NCBI RefSeq assembly: GCF_900454685.1
Contig: NZ_UATM01000032.1
Span: forward strand, 1,798,001-1,862,000
DNA length: 64,000 nt
Direction of reading: 5' to 3'
Source: Peptoniphilus harei
GTDB taxonomy: Bacteria > Bacillota > Clostridia > Tissierellales > Peptoniphilaceae
Shown: positions 10,783 through 20,483 of the stretch, one piece after another
Layout of the letters: each line of letters starts with the position of its first letter
Numbering within the stretch: the stretch's first letter is position 1
Notes under the pieces: model-generated
The model's input: the letters and a program-made list of their open reading frames with translations, nothing else
The model's database searches: none
Told to the model about the DNA's origin: nothing
Translations under genes and position numbers: made by a program

Positions 10783-11721
10783 CTACATTAACACTTTAGT
10801 AATTGCCATTAAAACATCAACCACAATAGAATTGCCGGCCTGCTTATATAGTTTGCTTGAGGTGCAATTTTTTCTTCTTGGATGTACTTCTTCTAGTTTG
10901 TCTATATCTCTATTATCAAAACCCATGAGTCTTAGACATTCTCTTTCTGTTAAATACCTATATTTACCATTTCCAATATCTATTATTCCAGAATTGGGTA
11001 CTCTCATCTGTTTTGTAGAAATAGTATAAGAAAAATCTTTAATCACTTTGAGTCGCCCTCTAAAACTGTTATCTATGCCTTTATTTAAAAATTTCAGCAT
11101 ATAAGGTTGGGTCATAGTATAAAGTTCACTTACATCTTTTTCTAAAAATTCACTTAGTGGTCTTGTTTCTTTCCTCTCCAATTTATTAAAAGAAAAGCTA
11201 TTTGCTCCAAGACATGAAACAACAAATATCCTTTCTCTTTTTTGAGGTATCCCAAAGTCCATTGCATTTAAAATTTCATACTTACTCTCATATCCAAGGT
11301 TCTCTAGCTCCTTTAGATAAATAAAAAAGGAGTCCCTCATATTTCTATCAAGGACTCCCTTTACATTTTCCCAAATTATCCATTTAGGTTTTTCTTTCAT
11401 TTCTTTTATTATTCTAATTGTTTCAAATAGTAAGCTTGATCTAGTTCCAGAATTCTTTGCTCCTCCTTGCTTTTTCCCTATTCTTGAAAAGTCTTGGCAA
11501 GGACTTCCATGCATAATTAAGTCTATCTTTTCATTAGGAGCTTTATATCCTACTACTGATTTTGGCTTATAGTCTTCTCCATAAAGTGCATTGTATGATT
11601 TAACACAAGCCTTATCTATTTCTACATAATCAACAACTTCATAAGGTATTTTCAAATTAATAAAAGCCTTTCTAATAGCACCTATGCCACCGAAAAGCTC
11701 TAATATTTTTACCTTATTCAT
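10783..11721 (-). CDS. dcm: DNA (cytosine-5-)-methyltransferase of the ICE
   Basis: Transfers methyl from SAM to C5 of cytosine in a specific DNA sequence, probably shielding the element from host restriction. 312 aa. Motif I LELFGGIGAIRKAF at the N-terminus, motif IV GSPCQDFS with catalytic Cys near 77, motif VI WENVKG, motif VIII QKRERIFVV, motif X QAGNSIVVDVL at the C-terminus; all are intact. The target-recognition region is short. No cognate restriction endonuclease is next to it. The start overlaps the end of topB by 8 bases, so the two are translationally coupled. Confidence 0.95.
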   Translation of the reverse strand: MNKVKILELFGGIGAIRKAFINLKIPYEVVDYVEIDKACVKSYNALYGEDYKPKSVVGYKAPNEKIDLIMHGSPCQDFSRIGKKQGGAKNSGTRSSLLFETIRIIKEMKEKPKWIIWENVKGVLDRNMRDSFFIYLKELENLGYESKYEILNAMDFGIPQKRERIFVVSCLGANSFSFNKLERKETRPLSEFLEKDVSELYTMTQPYMLKFLNKGIDNSFRGRLKVIKDFSYTISTKQMRVPNSGIIDIGNGKYRYLTERECLRLMGFDNRDIDKLEEVHPRRKNCTSSKLYKQAGNSIVVDVLMAITKVLM

Positions 11722-13435
11722 TTAGATTATTCTTGTACCTATCTACAAGCTCCCTTATACTATCTTCTATTTCTCTTAAAAAGTCTTCTTTATCTACTTT
11801 TCCAGAGCTAATCTTTGCAAGTTTCATTTCCCATTCAGATGTCGTTTCTGCAGACTTAAACTTATCTTCTACAATTGATACAAGTCTATTGCCTTTTTCT
11901 GTTACAAGTAGATTTTTCTTATCTCTTCTTATGAGATCCTTATGGATAAGATTTTCGATAATTCCTGCTCTTGTAGCTGGTGTTCCTAAGCCTTTTCTTT
12001 CCACTTCTATTTCTTTATCCAGGGATTCTACTCCTGCACTCTCCATAGCCTTTAAAAGTGTATTTTCATTATAATGACTTGGAGCTTTGGTAAATTTCTC
12101 CGATATATTTTTAGAAGTTAGCTTAATTTTATCTCCAGTCTTTACATCTGGTAATTCATTTTCTTGTCTTTCCTTTCCATAAGGCTTTAGATACTTGGTA
12201 TAACCTTCATCGATTATAGTCTTTCCACTTGCATTGAAGTTAAATTTATCATATTCATATCTGATTTTTCTACTAGATTCCTTTAAGTTATCCGAACATG
12301 AAGCAAGTAATTTATTCTTAACTAAATTATAGATTTTGCTTTCTTTATCAGATAAATCTTTAGATTTTCCAATTCCAGATATAGTAGGAATAATTGCATA
12401 GTGGTCTGTAACCTTAGATGAATCAAAAATAGACTTAAAATTTGATTCATTAACCTTAAAATCTTCTTCAAGTCCTTCTAATAATTCTTTCATAGTATTA
12501 ACCATATCATCGGTTAAGTACCTACTATCTGTTCTTGGATATGTGATTAGCTTTTTTTCATACAAAGCTTGTGCTAGATTTAAAGTATCATTTGCTGAAT
12601 ACCCAAAATATTTATTTGCTTCTCTTTGTAAGGTAGTGAGATCATAAGGTTTATCTGGTTTTGTGCTTACTTCTTTGTCTTCTACCTCTGTAATAACTAT
12701 TTCATCTTCTAGCAGATTTAATAGTTGTTCTGCAACTTCAATTTTATCAATTCTATCTGATACTAGCTTCAATCCTTTATAAGATAGGTCAACTGTATAA
12801 TATTTTTGCTTCTTAAATAGGTTTATTTCACTATCCCTCTTAGCTATTAAATATAGAGTTGGTGTTTGTACTCTACCAACTGAATATGTTTCCTTGTAAA
12901 TGCAAGAATAAAGCCTACTTAAATTCATTCCTACAAGCCAATCTGCAATAGCTCTTGCACTTGCTGATCTATATAGGTCTTCAAAGTTTTCTCCGTCTTT
13001 AAGATTTCTAAAGCCATCTTCAATAGCCTTGTTTTCCATTGAAGATATCCAAAGCCTTTGAATCTTCTTCTTACATTTAGCTTGATTATATACAAGCCTA
13101 AAAATAAGCTCTCCCTCTCTACCAGCATCACAAGCATTTATAACTGTATCGATGTTCTTATTGTTTAAAAGTTTCTTTAAAACCCCATATTGTTTCTTAG
13201 TGTTTTTAGATACTTCATAAATATATTCTTCTGGAATTATAGGAAGAGTTTCTATTGTCCACTTCTTCCATTTTTCGTCTATCTTATCTGGACTTGCCAT
13301 TTGAATTAAATGACCTACACACCAAGAAACAATGTATCCATTCCCCTCATAATATCCGTTTTTTCTTGTTCTTGCTCCAATTACTTTTGCAATTGTAACT
13401 GCTACACTTGGCTTTTCTGCTATTACTAATTTCAT
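11714..13435 (-). CDS. topB: DNA topoisomerase III (type IA)
   Basis: Relaxes or decatenates DNA through a 5'-phosphotyrosine, presumably during ICE replication and transfer. 573 aa, shorter than chromosomal TopB, as usual for ICE copies. Toprim domain with VIAEKPSVA at the start and DAGREGE near 110; active-site Tyr in LITYPRTDSRYL near 305; the C-terminal region lacks zinc fingers. Start at ATG 13435 because GGAGG stands 5 bases upstream; the longer frame to 13447 starts inside that site. It follows the AbiE cargo and its terminators and leads into dcm. Confidence 0.95.
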   Translation of the reverse strand: MKLVIAEKPSVAVTIAKVIGARTRKNGYYEGNGYIVSWCVGHLIQMASPDKIDEKWKKWTIETLPIIPEEYIYEVSKNTKKQYGVLKKLLNNKNIDTVINACDAGREGELIFRLVYNQAKCKKKIQRLWISSMENKAIEDGFRNLKDGENFEDLYRSASARAIADWLVGMNLSRLYSCIYKETYSVGRVQTPTLYLIAKRDSEINLFKKQKYYTVDLSYKGLKLVSDRIDKIEVAEQLLNLLEDEIVITEVEDKEVSTKPDKPYDLTTLQREANKYFGYSANDTLNLAQALYEKKLITYPRTDSRYLTDDMVNTMKELLEGLEEDFKVNESNFKSIFDSSKVTDHYAIIPTISGIGKSKDLSDKESKIYNLVKNKLLASCSDNLKESSRKIRYEYDKFNFNASGKTIIDEGYTKYLKPYGKERQENELPDVKTGDKIKLTSKNISEKFTKAPSHYNENTLLKAMESAGVESLDKEIEVERKGLGTPATRAGIIENLIHKDLIRRDKKNLLVTEKGNRLVSIVEDKFKSAETTSEWEMKLAKISSGKVDKEDFLREIEDSIRELVDRYKNNLNE

Positions 13436-13451
13436 TAATACCTCCATAAAT

Positions 13452-13519
13452 AAAAAAAAGAGCGAAAGATTTCTCTCTCGCTCAAAGTATTTCTCCCGAA
13501 GATTATATTATTTTCGGGA
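13452..13519 (-). terminator. Tandem hairpins after abiEii, the second a terminator
   Basis: First hairpin TCCCGAA/TTCGGGA (13494-13519), then GAGCGA/TCGCTC (13460-13483) followed by eight T on the minus strand. They lie between the abiEii stop and topB and would close the AbiE operon. Confidence 0.75.
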
Positions 13520-13524
13520 AAATT

Positions 13525-14508
13525 CTACTTATTAATTTCTTTTTCTAGTTCTTTAAGAACTTTTATAATCTCTTCAAAGTTTGGATAGTCTCCATAAATC
13601 ATTTCTGACATAGCCTTATAATCTTTTTCTATTTCAGGGAATCGAAACTCTCTTGGAACTAACTTTAATCTACCATTTAGTGCTTCTTCATACTTTGCCC
13701 ACTTCCTAGGATAAAATTTCATTTTAAATTCAGTCACTTTCTTTAGTAATTCTTTATCCTCTAAGGCTTTGTTTTTAAAATCTGAATTTGCAATTTTATA
13801 TAGGTCATAAAAGTGTCTTGCATACCTATGTGGCATAGGAGAAGATTCTGGTCTATTCGCTTCATGATGAAGTATAGTTGCTTTTTCCCAAAAAGTCCTC
13901 TCTGCTGATACTGTTCTTATATTAGTTTTTTCTTTAAATACATTTGCATATGTTTCACTAATTATTGGTAATATTTCAACATCAATTGCAGGTGTCCATG
14001 CTGCAAGGCTTCCTATTTCGAGTCTTATATTTTGTGTCAAATAATTAGATTCAAAGATTTTAGGATATTTACATAGAATTGTTTGTGGGTCTATTGTATC
14101 TATGGAAAATTCAAAATCAAAATCCTTTAAATCTTCTTCTAAAACTTTTAAAAATTCATCTTTTAAAAATATTTCTGTCTTTTCATTAACTTTTTTGTTG
14201 AATTTATCTTGCTTGGTATTTGATCTTTCTATCCATGGTTCTTTTTCTTCATATCCTAATACTCGCCAATCTAAAATTAGATCTATATCTTCAGAAAATC
14301 TTTCAATGAGTCTAAAGCATTTTGAAAGTGATGTTCCACCTTTAAAGGTAAAATATTCTTTCCATTTATTTTCATTAAATAGATAGTCTAAGATAAAAGT
14401 AACCCAATAGTCTTTTTCAATGACTGCTTCAGATATATTTTTCTTTCTGGCTGTATTTACTATTAAAACTCTTAAGTCTTCTTTGTTTTCTATATAAAAC
14501 TTATTCAT
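13525..14508 (-). CDS. abiEii: AbiEii nucleotidyltransferase toxin
   Basis: Toxin of the type IV AbiE toxin-antitoxin/abortive-infection system. AbiEii-family proteins are nucleotidyltransferases; MenT relatives modify tRNA acceptor ends. 327 aa. The DNA polymerase beta-like core shows FKGGTSLSKC (motif I, near 60) and SEDIDLILD (motif with the metal-binding Asp pair). Further conserved blocks WEKATILHHEA and RHFYDLYKI are present. Start chosen at ATG 14508 because GAGGG lies just upstream inside the abiEi end; the frame could also open at GTG 14520. It overlaps abiEi by 8 bases. Confidence 0.92.
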   Translation of the reverse strand: MNKFYIENKEDLRVLIVNTARKKNISEAVIEKDYWVTFILDYLFNENKWKEYFTFKGGTSLSKCFRLIERFSEDIDLILDWRVLGYEEKEPWIERSNTKQDKFNKKVNEKTEIFLKDEFLKVLEEDLKDFDFEFSIDTIDPQTILCKYPKIFESNYLTQNIRLEIGSLAAWTPAIDVEILPIISETYANVFKEKTNIRTVSAERTFWEKATILHHEANRPESSPMPHRYARHFYDLYKIANSDFKNKALEDKELLKKVTEFKMKFYPRKWAKYEEALNGRLKLVPREFRFPEIEKDYKAMSEMIYGDYPNFEEIIKVLKELEKEINK

Positions 14509-15112
14509 TTTTGCCCTCACAAATTTCTCTTATTACTTCATATATCCATGATGGAACTGATTTTGACTCATTCATTAAGTCTGTTCTTTCTTTTTCACTT
14601 AAGTTTTCTCTTATCTTTTGTATAACTTCACTAGTTATATTTTCTTTACCTAAAGACTTAATTGCTTGAATAACTGTTGCGGTCTTTAGGGACATATTAG
14701 CAATCTCTCCTGGATTTACTTTTTTAAATTCTAAAACCGTATCCCCAATTTTATATTCCTTATATCTTCCACTAGATATATATTTATAGTGAGTCGGAAC
14801 TTGTGTGGATAGTCCCAACAAATTTAAGGCTGTGCTATTATATGGTGCAATATTCCAATTGTATTTTCTTGCTATGGCAAGTGCTAACTCGTGAATTGAT
14901 ACTGCTTCGTACTCTCCAATTAATTCGCTATATCTTGGATTGTAATAAAAGCCATCGATGACACGCTTGATTTTATCTTCATCTGCTAATCTTTTTAATA
15001 TTTGTCTAACTGTAGCATTAGATGCAATATCTAAAAAGTCATTTGCAAAAAATACTTTATGTGAATCAAAACTATTTATTTTATCTGATATTATTTCCAT
15101 ATATGAACTCAT
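14501..15112 (-). CDS. abiEi: AbiEi-family antitoxin (DUF6088-like)
   Basis: Antitoxin and autorepressor partner of AbiEii. 203 aa: N-terminal winged-helix domain (NDFLDIASNATVRQILKRLADEDKIKRV, a helix-turn-helix reading around 25-50), then the AbiEi C-terminal domain (HELALAIARKYNWNIAPYNSTALNLLGLS). It is first in its operon, with AAAGGAG upstream of ATG 15112, and a 34-bp palindrome covers its promoter, consistent with the negative autoregulation known for AbiEi of Streptococcus agalactiae. Confidence 0.9.
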   Translation of the reverse strand: MSSYMEIISDKINSFDSHKVFFANDFLDIASNATVRQILKRLADEDKIKRVIDGFYYNPRYSELIGEYEAVSIHELALAIARKYNWNIAPYNSTALNLLGLSTQVPTHYKYISSGRYKEYKIGDTVLEFKKVNPGEIANMSLKTATVIQAIKSLGKENITSEVIQKIRENLSEKERTDLMNESKSVPSWIYEVIREICEGKNE

Positions 15113-15123
15113 TACAATTCTCC

Positions 15124-15164
15124 TTTGTCACGGATATTGTATCATATTCGTGACAAAAGTTCAA
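15124..15164 (-). promoter_or_regulatory. abiE promoter with AbiEi-type operator palindrome
   Basis: On the minus strand TTGAAC (15159-15164), 17 bases, TACAAT (15136-15141). A palindrome with perfect 9-bp arms TTTGTCACG (15124-15132) and CGTGACAAA (15149-15157), extended by ATAT/ATAT inside, is centred on the -10, so a bound repressor would block RNA polymerase. The lower arm runs into the abiEi ribosome-binding site. Confidence 0.8.
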
Positions 15165-15230
15165 TTGTACTTAAGTTTAATATCCTTATAATAGTTCATC
15201 ATCTTCATCTAAAGATTCTTCATGACTTTC

Positions 15231-16059
15231 TTAATTGTCAGATTCATCTTCTGACTCACTAATATAATCCTCATCATCTTCTTCAAAGTCTTCCAACATT
15301 TTATCTTCCTTAGCTTTGACTACCTTAAAGTAATATCCTGCTCCTATAACTCCTCCAATTACAAGTGCAACAATTAGAAATGATCCTATCCCGCTTTTCT
15401 TTTCTTCTTTTACTGGAACAGTCTTAGGTTCTTCTTTTTTTTACTTCTTCTTTCTTAGGCTCATTAACCTTTATAGTGTTTTTATCTTCTGATTCAATCA
15501 TATTAAGTAGGTCTTGCTCTCCTACTTCTGTCAATAGCCTTACATTATCTTGATTTGATGAGTGATCTACTATTAGGTGCATAGTTTTTCCACTTTTGGT
15601 TTGAAATGTTAAAAATTGTCTTACATCAACTGGATTTTCTTTATCTTTTTCTGTATCTCCACTTGGTGTAATATCTTTTCCATTCTTATCTACATTTTCA
15701 ATTACTGAACCTCTTGCCTTATTTTCCTGTGTTGCTAGACTATTTACTGCCTTTGTATTACCACCTTTTACAAGTGGTGTTTTCTTAGGAGGATTATTTG
15801 AAGGATTATTTGAAGACTTGTTTGCTTCTCTTGTATTTCCTGGTATTTTTGGAACATCTTGATAAGGTATTTCTTCTTTTGATGGTGTAAAAACATCATC
15901 TTTCAACATTTTCTCAAATTCTTCTTTTTGTGGTTCATAGATTGATTCGTTTTGACTTTCAATTTGTCCTTCATTTGTCATCGCAAATGTAGTTGCTGGT
16001 ACTGTAAATGTAAAAAGGAGTAACGCTATGGCTACTCCTCGTTTAATACTCTTATTCAT
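15231..16059 (-). CDS. CD1107/DUF4366-family ICE membrane protein, frameshifted
   Basis: Conserved but uncharacterised protein of Tn1549-type transfer regions. Signal-like N-terminus (RGVAIALLLFTFTVPATTFA), disordered middle, and the family core RQFLTFQTKSGKTMHLIVDH ... LLTEVGEQDLLNMIE. The frame from 16059 stops at 15424 after an A8 run (15435-15442). Dropping one A gives EVKKEEPKTVPV, then a membrane segment (GIGSFLIVALVIGGVIGAGY), then an acidic tail, ending at 15231, as homologues do. A further 13 sense codons follow that stop before another, so the true tail may be longer still. Either an assembly error, slippage, or a broken gene. Confidence 0.75.
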
Positions 16060-16073
16060 TTTTCTATCCTTTC

Positions 16074-17657
16074 TTATTTTACATTTTTAAATACATAGAC
16101 TGCTTTTCTAGCATTGTCCCATTCTATTGTTTGGTTTTTGCCATCTTTAATATCTCCATGACTTGCTCCAAAAGCTTTAGCAATATTTGAAATTGAAGCA
16201 TGAATTCTTCCATTTATAATCACTGGCTTAACATCTGAATTGTAGACCTTTCCATCTGAATCTTTCATAACACCAGTATCAATATTTAGTCTTAATGTCT
16301 TTTTTGCTAGGATATTATTCTCTTTATTTGAGAAAATAGCTTCACGAGTAGAGTTGTCATACTCAACATTAAAACCTAGAGTATAAGCAATATATCTTAC
16401 TGGAATCATAGTTCTTCCTTGGTCTACATAAGTTTTTACATCCATATATACTGTTGTCTTACCATCTTTGTTGATAATGTTATAAAAGTTTTTGTCTACT
16501 TGGAAAACTGCAAATTCTTTTTCATCTTTAACTTGTTTTTTGTCCTGTTTTTCTTCTTGCTTTTTCATCTTGTTAAGATCAAATTGATTTAGGATATTCT
16601 TATCATCAGCTTTCAAAATTTCGTCCCACTTTTTATCTTGAGATTTATTATCTTCTTTCTTATCTTTGTTTTCTTTTTGGAGTTTTAGAAGTTCATCTAA
16701 TTTCTTAGATAAGTCTTGGTTTAGATTTTTGTCTTTTTCATCTTTAACTTGTTTTTCAAGTTCTTCTTTCGCTTTTTTATTTGCTTCCTCGATTAACTTC
16801 TTTGCTTCTTCAATTTTCTTATCTAATTCTTCTTTTAGCTTTTTAATTTCTTCTTCAGAAGCTTTTTGTTTTTCTTCTAGTTCTTTAATTTTTTCTTCTA
16901 ATTCTTTTTTAGTATTTTCAGAAGATTCTTTTAAACTATCAATAGCCTTTTGAAGCTCTTCAATTTTCTTAAAGCATTCTGACTTAGAATTTTCTGTCTC
17001 TTTCTTTTTATTCTCTAATTCTTTTATCTTAGTATCTTTTTCTTCAAGAACTTTTTCTAAGTCCTTAATTCTATTATTTTTATCCTCAATTTCTTTAGTC
17101 TTCTTTGAAAGTTCCTCTTCTAAAGACTCGAGCTTTTCTTGCATTTCTTTGACTTTATTTTCGTTTTTATCGGTCTTTTCTTTCTCAGCTTCTAACTCCC
17201 ATTTTGTAGATGAATAATCTTCTTTTAGTTTTGCATTTTCATCTTGTAATCTTTTTAATTCATCTTTAAGTTGAGTAATTTCTGCTATTAGTTCATCATT
17301 ATTGGAGTTTCTAAGATTCTCAATTTCTTTATTCAATTGAACAATCTTATTATCTTTATCTCTAATCTTTTCTTCTAATTTAGCCTTTTCTTGTTTCAGA
17401 TTCTCTCCATTATCTTTGCAAGATTCTAACTTTTCCTTTAATTCATCTATCTTTGATTGGTCTTCTTGTTTCTTATCATTTAAGTCTTTGATCTGATTTT
17501 CTAAATCACTAATTTTACTTATAGAACTTTCTATCACTTTTTTACTACCATCTGTATCATCAGCTTTAGCTAGTACATTAGTAGTTGAGGTTGATGTTAA
17601 AACTAATAAAAGAGCCATAAAAAAGGCTCTTAGTCTGTTCGTATTAAATTTCTTCAT
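16074..17657 (-). CDS. Secreted coiled-coil protein with C-terminal stalk (CuAO N1-like) domain
   Basis: 527 aa. Signal peptide (LRAFFMALLLVLTSTSTTNVLA), then about 300 residues of nearly unbroken E/K/L coiled coil (about 35-340), a lysine-rich linker, and a C-terminal stalk domain (about 395-527) with YMDVKTYVDQGRTMIPVRYIAYTLGF and NGRIHASISNIAKAFG, the pattern of copper-amine-oxidase N-terminal-like domains that are abundant in this bacterial group. Likely a cell-surface rod acting in mating contact or adhesion; this is inference from shape and position among transfer genes. Overlaps the DUF4315 gene by 14 bases; AAGGAG upstream. No homologue with this architecture is standard in Tn1549. 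Confidence 0.85.
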   Translation of the reverse strand: MKKFNTNRLRAFFMALLLVLTSTSTTNVLAKADDTDGSKKVIESSISKISDLENQIKDLNDKKQEDQSKIDELKEKLESCKDNGENLKQEKAKLEEKIRDKDNKIVQLNKEIENLRNSNNDELIAEITQLKDELKRLQDENAKLKEDYSSTKWELEAEKEKTDKNENKVKEMQEKLESLEEELSKKTKEIEDKNNRIKDLEKVLEEKDTKIKELENKKKETENSKSECFKKIEELQKAIDSLKESSENTKKELEEKIKELEEKQKASEEEIKKLKEELDKKIEEAKKLIEEANKKAKEELEKQVKDEKDKNLNQDLSKKLDELLKLQKENKDKKEDNKSQDKKWDEILKADDKNILNQFDLNKMKKQEEKQDKKQVKDEKEFAVFQVDKNFYNIINKDGKTTVYMDVKTYVDQGRTMIPVRYIAYTLGFNVEYDNSTREAIFSNKENNILAKKTLRLNIDTGVMKDSDGKVYNSDVKPVIINGRIHASISNIAKAFGASHGDIKDGKNQTIEWDNARKAVYVFKNVK

Positions 17658-17883
17658 TATGAATGTTCTCCTTTTCTTTTAATTTTTCTTCTCTTTTTCT
17701 ATCATTAATTTTCTCCATTAATTCTTCCAAACTAATATTGTTCCTCCTAAGAGTTACAATTATTTCTTCATTTTCAACTTGTATTTCTTCATCGCAAATT
17801 TCCTTGTATTTTGCATTTAAATCTTTCAATTTATCTTCTATTTTTTTCTTTTTGTTCCTGATACTTATAAGTTTTCTGTTCAC
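17644..17883 (-). CDS. DUF4315-family small ICE protein
   Basis: 79 aa, basic at the N-terminus and helical throughout (KLISIRNKKKKIEDKLKDLN ... ISLEELMEKI). Small proteins of this kind always sit beside the NlpC/P60 gene in Tn1549-type elements; function unknown. Start taken as GTG 17883 because AAGGGAG stands 7 bases upstream; the longer frame to 17937 would lie mostly inside the preceding gene. It overlaps the coiled-coil gene downstream by 14 bases. Confidence 0.8.
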   Translation of the reverse strand: MNRKLISIRNKKKKIEDKLKDLNAKYKEICDEEIQVENEEIIVTLRRNNISLEELMEKINDRKREEKLKEKENIHNEEI

Positions 17884-17897
17884 ATAATATCTCCCTT

Positions 17898-20476
17898 CTA
17901 TCTTGGTCTTCCAAAACCATAAAAGTGTGATTTCCAATATTTTGAATTTATTGATGTGTATTGAATTGGATCTCCTGCGTGAATCATCATTCCGTTACCT
18001 GCGTATATTCCTACGTGAGATATTGGTGTTCCACTGTTATATGTTGAATGGAAAAATATAATATCTCCAGGTTGAGCTTCACTTGGACTTACTGGATTAC
18101 AATAGTCTTTGTATATTCTCCATGCAGTTGTTCTTGGCATACTCTTTACACCAGACTTTGTAAATGACCAACATACAAAACCTGAACAGTCAAAGTTAGA
18201 TGGTCCACTTGCTCCAAACACATATCTTTTGCCTATATGTTTTTCTGCTTCATTAAAAAGAGCCTTTGCAGTGGCTGAATCAAAAGCAAGACCAGGATTT
18301 CCAAAGTTTGGATTATCTACTATTTCTCCTAAGTCCCCATTACCTGATCCAAAAACATCTCCCATATTCCCCTTAGCTTCAAGAAGAGCTTCATAATGAA
18401 CTACATTATCTGGATAATCTTTAAATATTTCCCTAACAACTTCATCCATTTCTTTTTTCTTTAAAGTTACAATTAACTTTTTATATTCGTACTCTTCTTT
18501 TTCATAGCTAGTATAAGGATTGCCACGACTATCATATCTAGTTCTTGCTACTGTTCTTGTTCTAATTTCAATTTCTTCCTTAAAATCAAGCTTATACATC
18601 TTGTCAAAAAGCTCTTTTAAAATTCCTTTTACTTCAGTTGCTGATTTTACTTCTCCACATCTTGAAGTTATATAGGATAAAAGTTCATGGGTATTATGAC
18701 CAATTTCTCCTTCTTTATTTATGATATATTCGTCATATCCAGGATGACTTGTTTTTACACTTTCTATTTGTGATTGTAGATCATATTCCATTGATGAAAA
18801 TTCTTGATTAACTTCACTTAGAACTGTATCTTGTGATAAGTATGTTGTTGTCATTACTGAGTTTACAGAGTTACTTAACCCGCTCATACCAACACTTCCA
18901 CCACAAATCATGATTGATAGCATAAGACCTAGTCCTATTACTAGAAATAGAACCATTTTACTTTTTCTTACGATTAGCTCTTTAGAAGCCTTACCTAAAC
19001 TTAAAATAGCTTTTTTAACCCTATCTACAAGTCTTGTTTCGTGTTTTTTAGCTATCATGCTCTTCATTTGCTTTCTCTGGTAAAACTTCTTAAATCTATT
19101 TTTCTTTATATAGGCGTCTGACTTTTTTAAATCTTCCAAGCCACTTTTAAACTCCAACTTGCTTTTTCTCTTTCTTATTTTCTTATCTAGTTTAGATAGC
19201 TTTTTTAAGGACTTTTTCTTTTTGTCTAACTTATACTTCCTTATTCCATGCTGGAGTTTAGAGCTTACATTAGCGGCCTTTTCTCCAGATTCTACACCAG
19301 TATTATCAGACCCTGAACTTAGATAATCTCTCACTAACTCTGATGACTTAGCTCCAGATAATAAAACCCCAGAAGATAGACTTCCTTTAGTTTTATTCTT
19401 TAAGATATTATCCTTTAGCTTACTTTTAGACTTTTCAAGCTCTCCAATCTTTTTATCTGAGATAAAGTCTTTAACATCTTGTGCTTTCTTAGAATCTTTC
19501 GTTGTAACTTTCTTAGATTCATTTTTTAAGTCATCAATTTTCTTTCGGGTGAATTTATCACTTTCATAATTTTTTCTCTTGTAGTAGGTCTTCTTTTTAT
19601 TAACTTTCTTTTGTTCTGAAGGTTTAAGGCTTGTTTCCTTTTCATCTTTTATAAATTCTTGATTATTTTCTTTAACCTTCGAATTATCAAAAGTTTTATC
19701 TGCATCAACTTCGTTTAGCTTATTTTCTTTATCTATCTCTTTAGAAATTTTTTCCTTATCTCTAAAATTCTTTTCTTGATAAAGTTTCTGCTTTTGCTTT
19801 TTATCGATATTAGCATTACTCTCATTATTGCTTACTTCATCTTTAACAAGCTTATCTTTTTTATATACTCTCTTGCTTTTCCTTGCTTCGATAGGTTTAT
19901 CTTCGCTTGTGTGGATTCTCTTAGACTCTCTCTCGTTGATTTTGTCTTGGAATTTATCCTTACTATGGATAAGTTTATTCTCGTAATTTTTGAGAACTTG
20001 TCTTTTACTTGATGGCTTCTTATTGCTTATTACTTCAGAGTTCGCTGAAATATCATCTGTTGTTAGTTTATCAGGATTAATATTTCTACTATTTTCACTA
20101 TCAAAATTTACTTTTTTGAAGTCACATCTAAGTCTTCATCAAGTTTAAAGCTTTCATCTGTCCTTATTTCAAGATTAGCTTGTTTTGTTTCTCCAGCCTT
20201 ATCCTTATTATCTAAAACTTCTTTTCTAATTCTTTCCTTGTTTTTAGCCTTCTGAAAATCTTTTAGTTTATCTTGTTTTTGATCTTTTGCTAATACATTC
20301 TCGTGAATAAGTTTAGATTCTTTTTCTGAAATTTTATCTCCGAACCTATCCTTAGTCTTAATAATCTTATTGGTATAATCATCTGAATGAACAAGTTTAC
20401 TATCCATGTTTTTTTCAGGAGCGTCCCTATTTCGTATAATTTTCTTTTTAAAATCTTTTTTTAGTTTTTTATCCAT
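17898..20476 (-). CDS. NlpC/P60 (C40) cell-wall hydrolase of the transfer apparatus, -1 frameshift
   Basis: Peptidoglycan hydrolase that would open the wall for the conjugation channel. The gene opens at ATG 20476, runs 122 codons to TAA 20108 and continues in the -1 frame without interruption to 17898. The upstream half is a very basic/charged cytoplasmic region with repeats such as KLIHSKDKF and KLVHSDDY; then one membrane segment (MVLFLVIGLGLMLSIMICGG), an extracytoplasmic spacer, and the NlpC/P60 domain with catalytic Cys in NFDCSGFVCW and His in HVGIYAGNGMMIHAG. Without frameshifting, the downstream part could start at 19334 (MRDYLSSG), keeping the membrane and hydrolase domains. The homologous CTn genes carry such a charged N-terminal extension. 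Confidence 0.85.
20108..20117 (-). other. A_AAA_AAG slippery heptamer before TAA
   Basis: In the zero frame the codons are TCA AAA AAG TAA. The heptamer A AAA AAG is in the exact phase for tandem -1 slippage, and the -1 frame continues GTA AAT TTT GAT into the long hydrolase frame. I see neither an upstream SD-like enhancer nor a clear downstream hairpin, so a missing A in the assembly is an equal alternative. Confidence 0.6.
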
Positions 20477-20483
20477 ATCACAC

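Noticed and set aside
12931..13137. Minus-strand 68-codon frame inside topB
   Set aside because: Lies in another frame of a strongly conserved toprim region and has no ribosome site.
16666..16953. Plus-strand frame rich in Phe/Ser opposite the coiled-coil gene
   Set aside because: Mirror of the E/K-rich coding strand, no ribosome site; antisense shadow.
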